Source: Alistipes sp. (lineage in GTDB: Bacteria > Bacteroidota > Bacteroidia > Bacteroidales > Rikenellaceae). From it: a stretch of 64,000 nucleotides of DNA. Shown in pieces: positions 54,785 through 63,205 of the stretch. The notes under the pieces were generated by a model that was not told the DNA's origin, made no database searches, and saw nothing but the letters and a program-made list of their open reading frames with translations. The translations under genes were made by a program, and so were the position numbers. Where the stretch lies: contig JAGAOZ010000014.1 in assembly GCA_017623505.1 (NCBI GenBank), positions 1-64,000 of the forward strand, written 5' to 3'. How positions within the stretch are numbered: the stretch's first letter is position 1; every line of letters begins with the position of its first letter.

Positions 54785-55726
54785 ATGACGATACGCTCGA
54801 TACATGAGGCTTTGGAAAGCCCCACACAGAATTTTCGCACCTTGTATTGCTTGCGTTGGAATAAAGAATCACTTTGTCGCTCCTTACTCTTTGCCGAGGC
54901 GGAGATAACGATAGATGATAAGAGATACTTGCTATGTATGCCGTTGTGCACAACAGCATTGCAATACGTAGAGCGATTTACGACTATCAAGAAGCACCTT
55001 TGCTCGGCATTGGTGCCGCAGATGACTATTCTGCGTGATGAAATGAAATATATTGACGACTTGGGAAATGAGTCGTTGTGTGATATATTGCTGGAGCCGC
55101 TACCCGATGCTATGCCATTCAAGGATGCCGTTGCAACGGGACAGAGCGACGAAGAGTATGCCGCAACATTACTGCGTTCGTTGGCAAATTTGGACTTAGA
55201 GTTGCAACGATTAGATATATCGCTCTCGAACATCAAGGTTGAAAACCTACTGATAGATAGAGATGATAGAATCTTCCCTATACGTTGGTACTACGCCACC
55301 GAAGGATATGGTGGTGACAGAGCCGCACTCAGCCGCATTGAGAGCCTGCTCAGCACAGATAGGCGGTCGCCGATTCTATGCGACACATCTGCCGCATACA
55401 CGACATCGGCCCTGAGCGGACACCTCAGCATAGGAAAACTCTCCGAGGGTCTTATTGCCGTAGAGGATGAGTCGGGATGGGGCTTTGTCGATGAGCATAA
55501 TAACTATGTTATTGCTCCGACATACCTGAGCGTAACTCCCTTCAACGAGGGCCGTGCCGTAGTTCAGAGTGCAGCGGGAATGGGCTTAATAGATAAATGT
55601 GGCAACTACGTAATCGAGCCTCGCTACCAGATTGTCGATTACGACCTAAGAAGCGGATGCTCCGAAGTATTAGATAACAACGAGTGGCGACGTTTTGACT
55701 ATTCGGGCAGGGAGTTGAAAGAATAA
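54785..55726 (+). CDS. Degenerate kinase-like protein with WG repeats
   Basis: The 313-residue protein has a region (about 60-190) that aligns by order with the kinase two genes upstream, but the catalytic-loop position reads DISLSNIKVEN (144-154), so the catalytic Asp-Ile-Lys-Pro is not kept. From about 215 there are WG repeats (EGLIAVEDESGWGFVDEHNNY, GMGLIDKCGNYVIEP). It is likely a pseudokinase with a binding propeller-like module. Last gene of the cassette; 21 bp before trxB. Confidence 0.72.
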   Translation: MTIRSIHEALESPTQNFRTLYCLRWNKESLCRSLLFAEAEITIDDKRYLLCMPLCTTALQYVERFTTIKKHLCSALVPQMTILRDEMKYIDDLGNESLCDILLEPLPDAMPFKDAVATGQSDEEYAATLLRSLANLDLELQRLDISLSNIKVENLLIDRDDRIFPIRWYYATEGYGGDRAALSRIESLLSTDRRSPILCDTSAAYTTSALSGHLSIGKLSEGLIAVEDESGWGFVDEHNNYVIAPTYLSVTPFNEGRAVVQSAAGMGLIDKCGNYVIEPRYQIVDYDLRSGCSEVLDNNEWRRFDYSGRELKE

Positions 55727-55747
55727 ACATATAAAAAATGATAAACT

Positions 55748-56671
55748 ATGGAAAAGACAAAGTGTTTAATCATCGGTAGTGGCCCTGCGGGATATACCGC
55801 AGCGATATACGCCTCGCGTGCTAACCTCTCACCTATCCTCTACGAGGGTATCGAGCCCGGAGGTCAGCTCACAACAACAACCGAGATAGAGAACTTCCCC
55901 GGCTACCCTGAAGGTATTACGGGCAAGGCAATGATGGATGATTTGAAGCGTCAAGCACAGCGTTTTGGTGCTGACGTGAGGTTTGGTATAGTAACCGACT
56001 TGCAGACCGACGTACGTCCGTTTGTGGCTACCATTGATGGCGAGAAGCAGATTGCTGCCGACGCAGTAATCGTGGCGACGGGAGCGTCGGCTAAGTATCT
56101 GGGCTTGGAGTCTGAGGCAAAGTTCCGCGGTATGGGCGTGAGTGCTTGCGCTACGTGTGACGGCTTCTTCTACCGCAAGCAGTGTGTAGCTGTTGTTGGT
56201 GGAGGTGACACAGCCTGCGAGGAGGCTACATATCTGGCTTCGATATGCAAAAAGGTCTATCTTATCGTACGCAAACCTTTCCTTAGAGCATCAAAGGCTA
56301 TGCAGGAGAGAGTCTTTGCAACAGAGAATATCGAGGTACTCTTTGAGTACAACACTGTCGAGGTCTTGGGCGATGAGGATGGCGTAACAGGCGTACTTAT
56401 CCGCCACACCTCGGGCGAGCAGAAGCAGTTGGATATCACAGGCTTCTTCTTGGCCATAGGTCACCATCCGAATACCGAGCTCTTCAAGGGTAAGTTGGAG
56501 TTGGACGAGCAGGGATATATCGTAACCACTCCGGGAACATCGCGCACAAGCGTCGAGGGAATATTCGCTGCGGGTGACGTTAAAGACCCTCACTACCGTC
56601 AGGCTATTACAGCCGCAGGTTCAGGCTGTATTGCAGCTCTGGATTGTGAGCGTTACCTGCTTAGTAAATAA
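55748..56671 (+). CDS. trxB: Thioredoxin reductase
   Basis: The 307-residue flavoprotein reduces thioredoxin with NADPH. FAD motif GSGPAGYTAA (10-19), redox-active CATC at Cys134 and Cys137, and a second GGGDTACEEA for NADPH are present. The stop overlaps the start of rnz. Confidence 0.97.
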   Translation: MEKTKCLIIGSGPAGYTAAIYASRANLSPILYEGIEPGGQLTTTTEIENFPGYPEGITGKAMMDDLKRQAQRFGADVRFGIVTDLQTDVRPFVATIDGEKQIAADAVIVATGASAKYLGLESEAKFRGMGVSACATCDGFFYRKQCVAVVGGGDTACEEATYLASICKKVYLIVRKPFLRASKAMQERVFATENIEVLFEYNTVEVLGDEDGVTGVLIRHTSGEQKQLDITGFFLAIGHHPNTELFKGKLELDEQGYIVTTPGTSRTSVEGIFAAGDVKDPHYRQAITAAGSGCIAALDCERYLLSK

Positions 56672-57603
56672 TGTCAATAAAGGTAACCATACTCGGCAAC
56701 GCATCGGCTAAACCGACAGCACACGCTCACCCCTCATCGCAGGTGGTGAACATCAACGAACAGTTATTTTTGGTCGATGCGGGCGAAGGAGTACAGAGGC
56801 AGATGGCTCGGTTGGGCATCTCGCCTCTGAAGCTTCGTGCTGTATTTCTATCACACCTACACGGCGACCACCTCTACGGTCTGTTTCCACTGCTCTCGAC
56901 GCTGGGGCTCTATGGACGACGCACACCGCTGCAAATCTACGCTCCACGCCCCTTTGGCGAGATGTTGGAGGGTTTTCTGCGCTTGTGCGAGCAGAATCTG
57001 CCCTATGAGCCTCAATGGATAGAGGTTGATACCACGAAGCATCAGATAATATTTGAGAACGATACGACACAAATCTGGTCGATTCCTTTGCGACACAGAG
57101 TGCCGACAGCGGGCTATCTCTTCCGTCAAAAGGAGCCGGCTCTCAACGTCAAGAAATTCGCCATAGAGCGTTACGCACTCAGCGTGGCACAGATAGTGGC
57201 GGCAAAACGTGGAGAGGATATCACTCTCGATAGTGGTGAGGTCCTCGAGAACCGATTACTGACCTACCGTCCTTATCCTGCGATAGCATACGCCTACTGC
57301 TCCGACACAAACTATTCGGCACGTGTAGCGACACTTTGCCGGGGTGTCGAGATGCTCTATCACGAAGCTACATATGCCGCAGCGGAGCGTAAGATAGCCA
57401 AGGAGCGAGGCCATTCAGCCACAACAGACGCTGCAAAGGTGGCAGAAAAGGCGAATGCCGGACGACTGCTCATCGGCCACTTCTCATCGCGATATAAAGA
57501 TTTAGAGCCTCTGCTGAAGGAGGCTCGTGAGATATTCCCTGCAACGGAGATTGCCGAGGAGGGTAAGACTTATCTTATTGAAGATGCTCGCCAAGCGGAG
57601 TAG
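56671..57603 (+). CDS. rnz: Ribonuclease Z
   Basis: The 310-residue metallo-beta-lactamase-fold enzyme trims tRNA 3' ends. The zinc motif is SHLHGDH (His62, His64, Asp66, His67); the later YHEATYA and GHFSSRY motifs are also in place. It is translationally coupled to trxB (TAATG overlap). The stop is only 3 bp from the stop of the converging HAD gene, with no terminator between. Confidence 0.96.
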   Translation: MSIKVTILGNASAKPTAHAHPSSQVVNINEQLFLVDAGEGVQRQMARLGISPLKLRAVFLSHLHGDHLYGLFPLLSTLGLYGRRTPLQIYAPRPFGEMLEGFLRLCEQNLPYEPQWIEVDTTKHQIIFENDTTQIWSIPLRHRVPTAGYLFRQKEPALNVKKFAIERYALSVAQIVAAKRGEDITLDSGEVLENRLLTYRPYPAIAYAYCSDTNYSARVATLCRGVEMLYHEATYAAAERKIAKERGHSATTDAAKVAEKANAGRLLIGHFSSRYKDLEPLLKEAREIFPATEIAEEGKTYLIEDARQAE

Positions 57604-57606
57604 CTG

Positions 57607-58431
57607 CTATCTCTGCAACTCATCCAAGCGCACATCGGCAGCAATCTTGTCGATGATGCTCTTCACGACGGTATCCAACTCTTCGCCGTCGCTATAATCT
57701 GCTGCACAGACGAAATTGACACGATTGTCGTGTATGAGCGACTGCATCTGGTCACGACGAGCCTGCTCCTGGGGATTAAAGACCGCTATGGAGTGTCCGC
57801 CAAAGTTCTTCACCAAGCGCATACAAGGGATGTCGGTCGTTCCGTCGCCCACATATATCATACGCTTGAAAGGCACAGGACGCTTGTCCTCCTCCATAAA
57901 CTCATTGACTTTCTTGGCATCGAAAACCGACTCCACACCCTTATTTATCTTGAAGATAAACTGCGTCTTATTGGTATAATTCACCGCTACGGCAGGCCAA
58001 TAAGCTATACCATCCACATCGTAGAGGAACGAGCAGGCGTAGATATGCTTGAACTCCGAAGCAATAGATGTTCCCTCGATAATCTCCTTTAGACCCGACG
58101 AGTTGATATAGTGCAAGAGGTTAAGCCCCTTCTTGCGGGCATATTTATTTATTCGCGCGAACCACTGCTCCACACCTTTGAAATAGGTAACCTTCTTGCC
58201 TGACTCCTGAAAAGCCTCGCGACGCAGCGAAAGACCTTTACTACGCGCCTCCTGCAACATACGATACATATAGGCCAACACAGCATCGGCATCGTGTACC
58301 TCCGCCAGCGTATTCGCCTCGTACCAAAACTCCTTGTTGCTCTTACCTACGGCAGGGATGAAATCATACTCCTGCATATTTCCCGGAGCAAGTGTTCCGT
58401 CAAAGTCATAAATGAGTGCTACGGTCTGCAT
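57607..58431 (-). CDS. HAD-family phosphatase
   Basis: The 274-residue protein has HAD motif I DFDGTL (9-14, nucleophile Asp9), a Lys in motif III region (KRMIYVGDGTTDIPCM) and motif IV GDGTTDIP. A helical cap occupies about 15-140. It resembles phosphoserine-phosphatase-type HADs but the substrate is unknown. It is 27 bp downstream of the GH43 gene. Confidence 0.85.
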   Translation of the reverse strand: MQTVALIYDFDGTLAPGNMQEYDFIPAVGKSNKEFWYEANTLAEVHDADAVLAYMYRMLQEARSKGLSLRREAFQESGKKVTYFKGVEQWFARINKYARKKGLNLLHYINSSGLKEIIEGTSIASEFKHIYACSFLYDVDGIAYWPAVAVNYTNKTQFIFKINKGVESVFDAKKVNEFMEEDKRPVPFKRMIYVGDGTTDIPCMRLVKNFGGHSIAVFNPQEQARRDQMQSLIHDNRVNFVCAADYSDGEELDTVVKSIIDKIAADVRLDELQR

Positions 58432-58458
58432 ATCATTGATTTTTGTTTGGTATTTCGT

Positions 58459-59451
58459 TTATCTCTTTTTAATCATTGGGGCTATACCCTCGCGCGTCGG
58501 CGTTCCGTCGCCAATATGTGGCCAGCCCTCGCTGTCCCACCACACTCTATCGAGGTAGCTCTTACGGCCGGCCTTAGCCTGAGTAACATCAAAGCCGTGG
58601 TAGAGAATCCAATCCTCGCCAGCATCATCCTGCACAATCTGCGAGTCGTGGCCCGTACCTTTGACCTTATCATCGCCCGAGAGCAAAACCTCGTGGTGAT
58701 TCTCCATCATCGACTCACCGGCACGATTCACATACGGCCCAAAGAGCGAACGAGAGCGACCAACGACAGTCTGATAGGTACTATTGAGTCCTTCGCAGCA
58801 AGTACCCACCGAAGCAAACAGGTAGTACCAGCCCTCGCGCTTGAGAATATAACTACCCTCATAGGCTGTGCCGGCAATCTGGCGCAATGGCACATCCTCC
58901 CTTAGCTCCAAGCCGTCATCTGTCAGCTCAGCGAGGTATATTCCTCGAAAACTGCCCCACACAAGGTAGCAGCGACCATCCTCTTGATAGAGCATCGGGT
59001 CGATAGAGTTCTGCACACCTATCTCGCGTGAGTCGAAGAGGAACTTACTCTGCGTGAAAGGACCTGCGGGGTTATCGGCAACAGCGCGACCTATACCCGC
59101 CTCCCATTCGCCACCCCAAGTGGACATCGAGAAGTAGAGCACATAGTTATCCCCCACACGGCTAATATCGGGGGCCCAAATGCCCGCTTTGGGGACATAA
59201 TGAGGTACCTCGTTGGTGTTAAACGCTCCGCCTATATGCTCCCACTCGACCAAATCTGCCGAACGATAGATGGGGACATTGCCGCCGCGCATAGTCGTAT
59301 AGGCATAATATAGCCCATCCTCGCCACGTATGAGCGTCGGGTCGGGGGCATCACGGTCAATGACCGGATTCTGATACGACACCGCTCCACGATATGACAA
59401 GGAGCAGGCGCCAAGCATCAGAGCGATGACAAAAACGCTGATTGCCCTCAT
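58459..59451 (-). CDS. GH43-family glycoside hydrolase lipoprotein
   Basis: The 330-residue protein has a lipobox (LGAC, Cys16) and a five-bladed GH43 fold. The catalytic base is probably Asp37 (RDAPDPTLI), the pKa-modulating Asp is in SIDPMLYQ and the acid Glu in YEGSYILK. Likely cleaves arabinan or xylan side chains at the cell surface. It lies 6 bp after argS, an unusual place for a carbohydrate enzyme. Confidence 0.9.
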   Translation of the reverse strand: MRAISVFVIALMLGACSLSYRGAVSYQNPVIDRDAPDPTLIRGEDGLYYAYTTMRGGNVPIYRSADLVEWEHIGGAFNTNEVPHYVPKAGIWAPDISRVGDNYVLYFSMSTWGGEWEAGIGRAVADNPAGPFTQSKFLFDSREIGVQNSIDPMLYQEDGRCYLVWGSFRGIYLAELTDDGLELREDVPLRQIAGTAYEGSYILKREGWYYLFASVGTCCEGLNSTYQTVVGRSRSLFGPYVNRAGESMMENHHEVLLSGDDKVKGTGHDSQIVQDDAGEDWILYHGFDVTQAKAGRKSYLDRVWWDSEGWPHIGDGTPTREGIAPMIKKR

Positions 59452-59457
59452 ATTGTT

Positions 59458-61236
59458 TTACATTCTCTCAGGGACCTCAATGCCAAGTAGCGACATTGTC
59501 TGACGCAGCGTGCGCGCCACAGTAGCTGCCAAACGCAGACGCATAGCCTTCGTCGCCTCGCACTCCTCGCGCAGGATAGAGTGGTCGTGATAGTAGCCGT
59601 TGAACTGCTTTGCAAGCTCATAAGCAAACGCTGCAATGAGCGATGGAGAGTGTGTCTCGCCCGCCTGAGCAATAACCGTAGGGAGCTGTGAGAGGTGCTT
59701 AACAAGCTCCACCTCCTCGGCTATCATATCGCCAAATGCCGCACTCTTATACTCAATACCCGCCTCGTCTGCCTTACGCAGAATAGAACAGATACGTGCG
59801 TGAGTGTATTGGATGAAAGGTCCTGTGTTTCCATTGAAGTCGATAGACTCGCGTGGGTCAAAGAGCATCGTCTTCTTAGGGTCTACCTTCAAGATAAAGT
59901 ACTTCAGTGCACCCAAGCCAACCATACGACACACAGCATCAGCCTCCGCCTCTGAACAGCCATCCAGCTTACCCAGCTCGGCAGACATCTCGCGTGCCGT
60001 AGAGACCATATCCTCAATCAAGTCGTCGGCATCCACGACAGTACCCTCACGTGACTTCATCTTACCCTCAGGCAGCTCAACCATACCGTATGAGAGGTGG
60101 TAGATATTGTCGCTCCACTCGTAGCCGAGCTTCTTCAGCACAAGCTTCAACACTTGGAAATGGTAGTTCTGCTCGTTACCCACAACATATATCATATCGT
60201 CCAGCTGATTCTCCTCGAAACGGCTCAAAGCTGTACCCAAGTCCTGCGTCATATATACTGATGTGCCGTCGCCACGCAACAGCAGCTTCTGGTCCAAACC
60301 GTCAGCCTCCAAGTCAATCCACACCGAGCCATCCTCCTTACGGAAGAATACACCCTTATCCAAGCCATCCTGCACCAACGACTTACCCAGCAAATAGGTC
60401 TGTGACTCATAATAGACCTTATCGAAATCGACGCCCAGCGCCTTATAGGTCACATCGAAACCCTCATATACCCAGCCATTCATGGTCTGCCACAAAGAGT
60501 AAACCTCCTCGTCCTTAGCCTCCCACTTACGCAACATCTCCTGTGCCTTGAGCATTATCGGAGCCTGCTTCTTAGCCTCCTCCTCGCTCATACCGCCGGC
60601 AACAAGCTCTTTAACCTCGGCCTTATAGTGCTTGTCGAACTCGACGTAGTACTTACCCACCAAGTGGTCGCCCTTCATACCCGATGAAGCGGGAGTCTCG
60701 CCACCACCATAGAGCTGCCAAGCCAACATCGACTTACAGATGTGGATACCACGGTCATTGACAAGATTTACCTTAATGACATTGTGGCCATTCGCCTTGA
60801 GAATCTGCGCCACCGAATAACCCAACAGGTTGTTACGGATGTGGCCCAAGTGCAGAGGTTTATTGGTATTAGGCGATGAGTACTCAATCATCACGTTGCG
60901 ATTCGTAGGCTCAGCAAAACCATAACGCTCCGCAGAGGCTATCTGCTCGGCCATATCGCTCCAATAAGCAGGCGAAAGGCTAAGATTCAAGAAGCCCTTG
61001 ATGACATTGTAGCCACTGATAGATGGGTTGTTGGCTACGATATGCTCGCCGATAGCCTGCGCCGTAGCCTCCGGTGCAAGACGACTCATACGCAACAACG
61101 GGAAGGTAACGAGGGTATAATCACCCTCAAACTCCTTACGTGTCTTTTGAATCTGCACCATCTGTGGCTCCACCTTGCCGTAAAGAGCCTCGATAGAGGC
61201 GGTGGCTATCTGCGAAATAAATTGTTCTGTGTTCAT
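59458..61236 (-). CDS. argS: Arginyl-tRNA synthetase
   Basis: The 592-residue class I synthetase charges tRNA-Arg. The HIGH-type motif is in SSPNTNKPLHLGHIRNN near 120; the KMSK equivalent reads GKMKSREGTVV near 400; the anticodon-binding domain is at the C-terminus. It overlaps no neighbour; lrp ends 36 bp upstream. Confidence 0.97.
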   Translation of the reverse strand: MNTEQFISQIATASIEALYGKVEPQMVQIQKTRKEFEGDYTLVTFPLLRMSRLAPEATAQAIGEHIVANNPSISGYNVIKGFLNLSLSPAYWSDMAEQIASAERYGFAEPTNRNVMIEYSSPNTNKPLHLGHIRNNLLGYSVAQILKANGHNVIKVNLVNDRGIHICKSMLAWQLYGGGETPASSGMKGDHLVGKYYVEFDKHYKAEVKELVAGGMSEEEAKKQAPIMLKAQEMLRKWEAKDEEVYSLWQTMNGWVYEGFDVTYKALGVDFDKVYYESQTYLLGKSLVQDGLDKGVFFRKEDGSVWIDLEADGLDQKLLLRGDGTSVYMTQDLGTALSRFEENQLDDMIYVVGNEQNYHFQVLKLVLKKLGYEWSDNIYHLSYGMVELPEGKMKSREGTVVDADDLIEDMVSTAREMSAELGKLDGCSEAEADAVCRMVGLGALKYFILKVDPKKTMLFDPRESIDFNGNTGPFIQYTHARICSILRKADEAGIEYKSAAFGDMIAEEVELVKHLSQLPTVIAQAGETHSPSLIAAFAYELAKQFNGYYHDHSILREECEATKAMRLRLAATVARTLRQTMSLLGIEVPERM

Positions 61237-61272
61237 ATCTCTTTTCTTATTCTCTAAACTAATTAGGGGTTA

Positions 61273-61746
61273 CTACTCCTCGATGCTTGCGATGTTAATC
61301 TCGCGCTGGAATGACTCCTTGAGCGACATATAGGTCTCGGTTCCTGCAATGCCGGGAATCTTATAAATCTTATTCTCGATGCACTGCATAAAGTGCTCGT
61401 TGTCCGCACAGTACAACTTAACCAATAGGTTGTAGGCTCCCGTCACGCTGTGACACTCCACAATCTCAGGAATCTTCTCCAAATGCTCAATGGTGTCGCT
61501 TTGGTGGGTAATATCCGAAAGACGAATGTAGACAAAAGCACACACATCAAAGCCCAAAATCTTAGGCGAAACGACCAAACGGCTACCCTTTATCACACCC
61601 ATATCCTCCAGCTTCTTGATACGCTGGTGGATAGCTGCGCCCGAAATACCACACTCGCGCGCAATCTCCAAAAATGGCGTACGGGCGTTGGTAATCAGGA
61701 AACGCAAAATCTTTTTATCGGTAGCATCTAACGTAATCTTTGTCAT
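61273..61746 (-). CDS. Lrp/AsnC-family transcriptional regulator
   Basis: The 157-residue protein has an N-terminal helix-turn-helix (DKKILRFLITNARTPFLEIA, CGISGAAIHQRIKKLEDMGVI) and a C-terminal RAM ligand domain. It follows kbl by 18 bp, so it is likely to sense an amino acid and control the kbl promoter. Confidence 0.93.
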   Translation of the reverse strand: MTKITLDATDKKILRFLITNARTPFLEIARECGISGAAIHQRIKKLEDMGVIKGSRLVVSPKILGFDVCAFVYIRLSDITHQSDTIEHLEKIPEIVECHSVTGAYNLLVKLYCADNEHFMQCIENKIYKIPGIAGTETYMSLKESFQREINIASIEE

Positions 61747-61764
61747 AAAGTCTGCTTTTACGGT

Positions 61765-62955
61765 TTATGCCTTCAAGACACCCAACTTCTTACCTATCTT
61801 CACAAATGCCTCAACACAACGGTCCAACTGCTCGCGAGTGTGGCCTGCCGACACTTGTACGCGGATACGAGCCTGGCCCTTTGGAACAACAGGATAGTAG
61901 AAGCCTGTAACGAAAACGCCCTCCTGCTGCAACTCTGCCGCAAAATCCTGTGAGAGCTTAGCGTCGTACAGCATAACGGCACATATAGCCGACTGCGTAG
62001 GCTTAATATCGAAGCCGGCAGATGTCATCTTCTCACGGAAATACTCTACGTTAGCAGCCAAGCGGTCGTGAATCTCGTCGCTCTCCGCAAGCATCTTGAA
62101 GAGCTCGATACCTGCTCCAACAACTGCCGGTGGCAATGAGTTAGAGAACAGATAAGGACGAGAACGCTGACGCAACATATCAATAATCTCCTTACGACCT
62201 GTGGTAAAGCCACCAACAGCACCACCGAAAGCCTTACCCAGCGTACCTGTGAGAATATCTACCTGGCCACGCAAGTCATATAATTCGGTAATACCTCGAC
62301 CTGTCTTACCCAGCACACCTGCCGAGTGGCACTCATCAACCATCACCAAGGCGTCATACTTCTCTGCCAAAGCACAAATCTTATCCAGCGGTGCGGCATT
62401 ACCATCCATAGAGAACACACCGTCGGTCACGATGATACGGAAACGCTGCTCCTGAGCTCTCTTCAGACACTCCTCCAACTCTGCCATATCGGCATTGGCA
62501 TAGCGGTAACGCACAGCCTTACACAAACGCACACCGTCGATAATCGAAGCGTGGTTCAGAGCATCGGAGATAATTGCATCCTGCTCGCTCAAGAGTGGCT
62601 CAAAAACGCCGCCATTAGCGTCGAAGCAGGCTGCATAGAGGATTGTATCCTCCGTACCGAAATAGTCGGCAATAGCCTTCTCCAACTCCTTGTGCATATC
62701 CTGGCATCCACAGATAAAACGCACTGACGACATACCGAAACCACGCTCATCCATAGCACGCTTCGCAGCCTCGATAAGACGTGGGTTGTCCGACAATCCA
62801 AGATAGTTATTGGCGCAGAAATTCAATACACTCTTACCTGCAACCTCTATCTCTGCTCGCTGTGGTGAGCAGATAACGCGCTCGGTCTTATACAAACCGG
62901 CAGCCTTAATCTCAGCCAACTCTTGCTGAAGATGCTCTTTGATTTTTCCGTACAT
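61765..62955 (-). CDS. kbl: 2-amino-3-ketobutyrate CoA ligase (glycine C-acetyltransferase)
   Basis: The 396-residue PLP enzyme of the alpha-oxoamine synthase family cleaves 2-amino-3-ketobutyrate to glycine and acetyl-CoA in threonine breakdown. The PLP Lys is in GTLGKAFGGAVGGF; DECHSAGVLGKTGRG is also diagnostic. No threonine dehydrogenase gene is in the window. It has a good promoter with an upstream palindrome. Confidence 0.95.
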   Translation of the reverse strand: MYGKIKEHLQQELAEIKAAGLYKTERVICSPQRAEIEVAGKSVLNFCANNYLGLSDNPRLIEAAKRAMDERGFGMSSVRFICGCQDMHKELEKAIADYFGTEDTILYAACFDANGGVFEPLLSEQDAIISDALNHASIIDGVRLCKAVRYRYANADMAELEECLKRAQEQRFRIIVTDGVFSMDGNAAPLDKICALAEKYDALVMVDECHSAGVLGKTGRGITELYDLRGQVDILTGTLGKAFGGAVGGFTTGRKEIIDMLRQRSRPYLFSNSLPPAVVGAGIELFKMLAESDEIHDRLAANVEYFREKMTSAGFDIKPTQSAICAVMLYDAKLSQDFAAELQQEGVFVTGFYYPVVPKGQARIRVQVSAGHTREQLDRCVEAFVKIGKKLGVLKA

Positions 62956-63005
62956 AATCTAAAGTTTTATATCGTTATTTCAATTCGTCACTTACGATTT
63001 GTAGG

Positions 63006-63037
63006 CAAAAATAGTAAACATATAGCATAACTACAAA
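63006..63037 (-). promoter_or_regulatory. Promoter of the kbl-lrp operon
   Basis: On the minus strand TTTG (63034-63037) and TATTTTTG (63006-63013) are spaced by 20 bp. Confidence 0.8.
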
Positions 63038-63062
63038 TAAAACAGCCTATTTATGGTCATCT

Positions 63063-63081
63063 TAATTACAAACTGTAATTA
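63063..63081. promoter_or_regulatory. Palindromic operator candidate upstream of kbl
   Basis: TAATTACA-AAC-TGTAATTA is a perfect 8-bp inverted repeat, centred about 35 bp upstream of the kbl -33 box. AT-rich palindromes like this are common Lrp sites, and an Lrp gene is in the operon. A second, imperfect CTTAC...GTAAG pair lies at 63110-63133. Confidence 0.5.
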
Positions 63082-63142
63082 TATTGGGGTTTTACCCTCC
63101 GTTTTACAACTTACGAAGTGATACAAATTGTAAGCAGAACAT

Positions 63143-63184
63143 AAAAACAGAGAGTGCCCAACCTTGCGGTTGAAGCACCCTCTG
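63143..63184 (-). terminator. Terminator of the Pro/Glu-tailed protein gene
   Basis: On the minus strand a 10-bp stem with one mismatch (CAGAGGGTGC / GCACTCTCTG), inner AACC/GGTT pairing and five T. Confidence 0.75.
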
Positions 63185-63205
63185 CCCTCTATCTATGATG
63201 AAATG

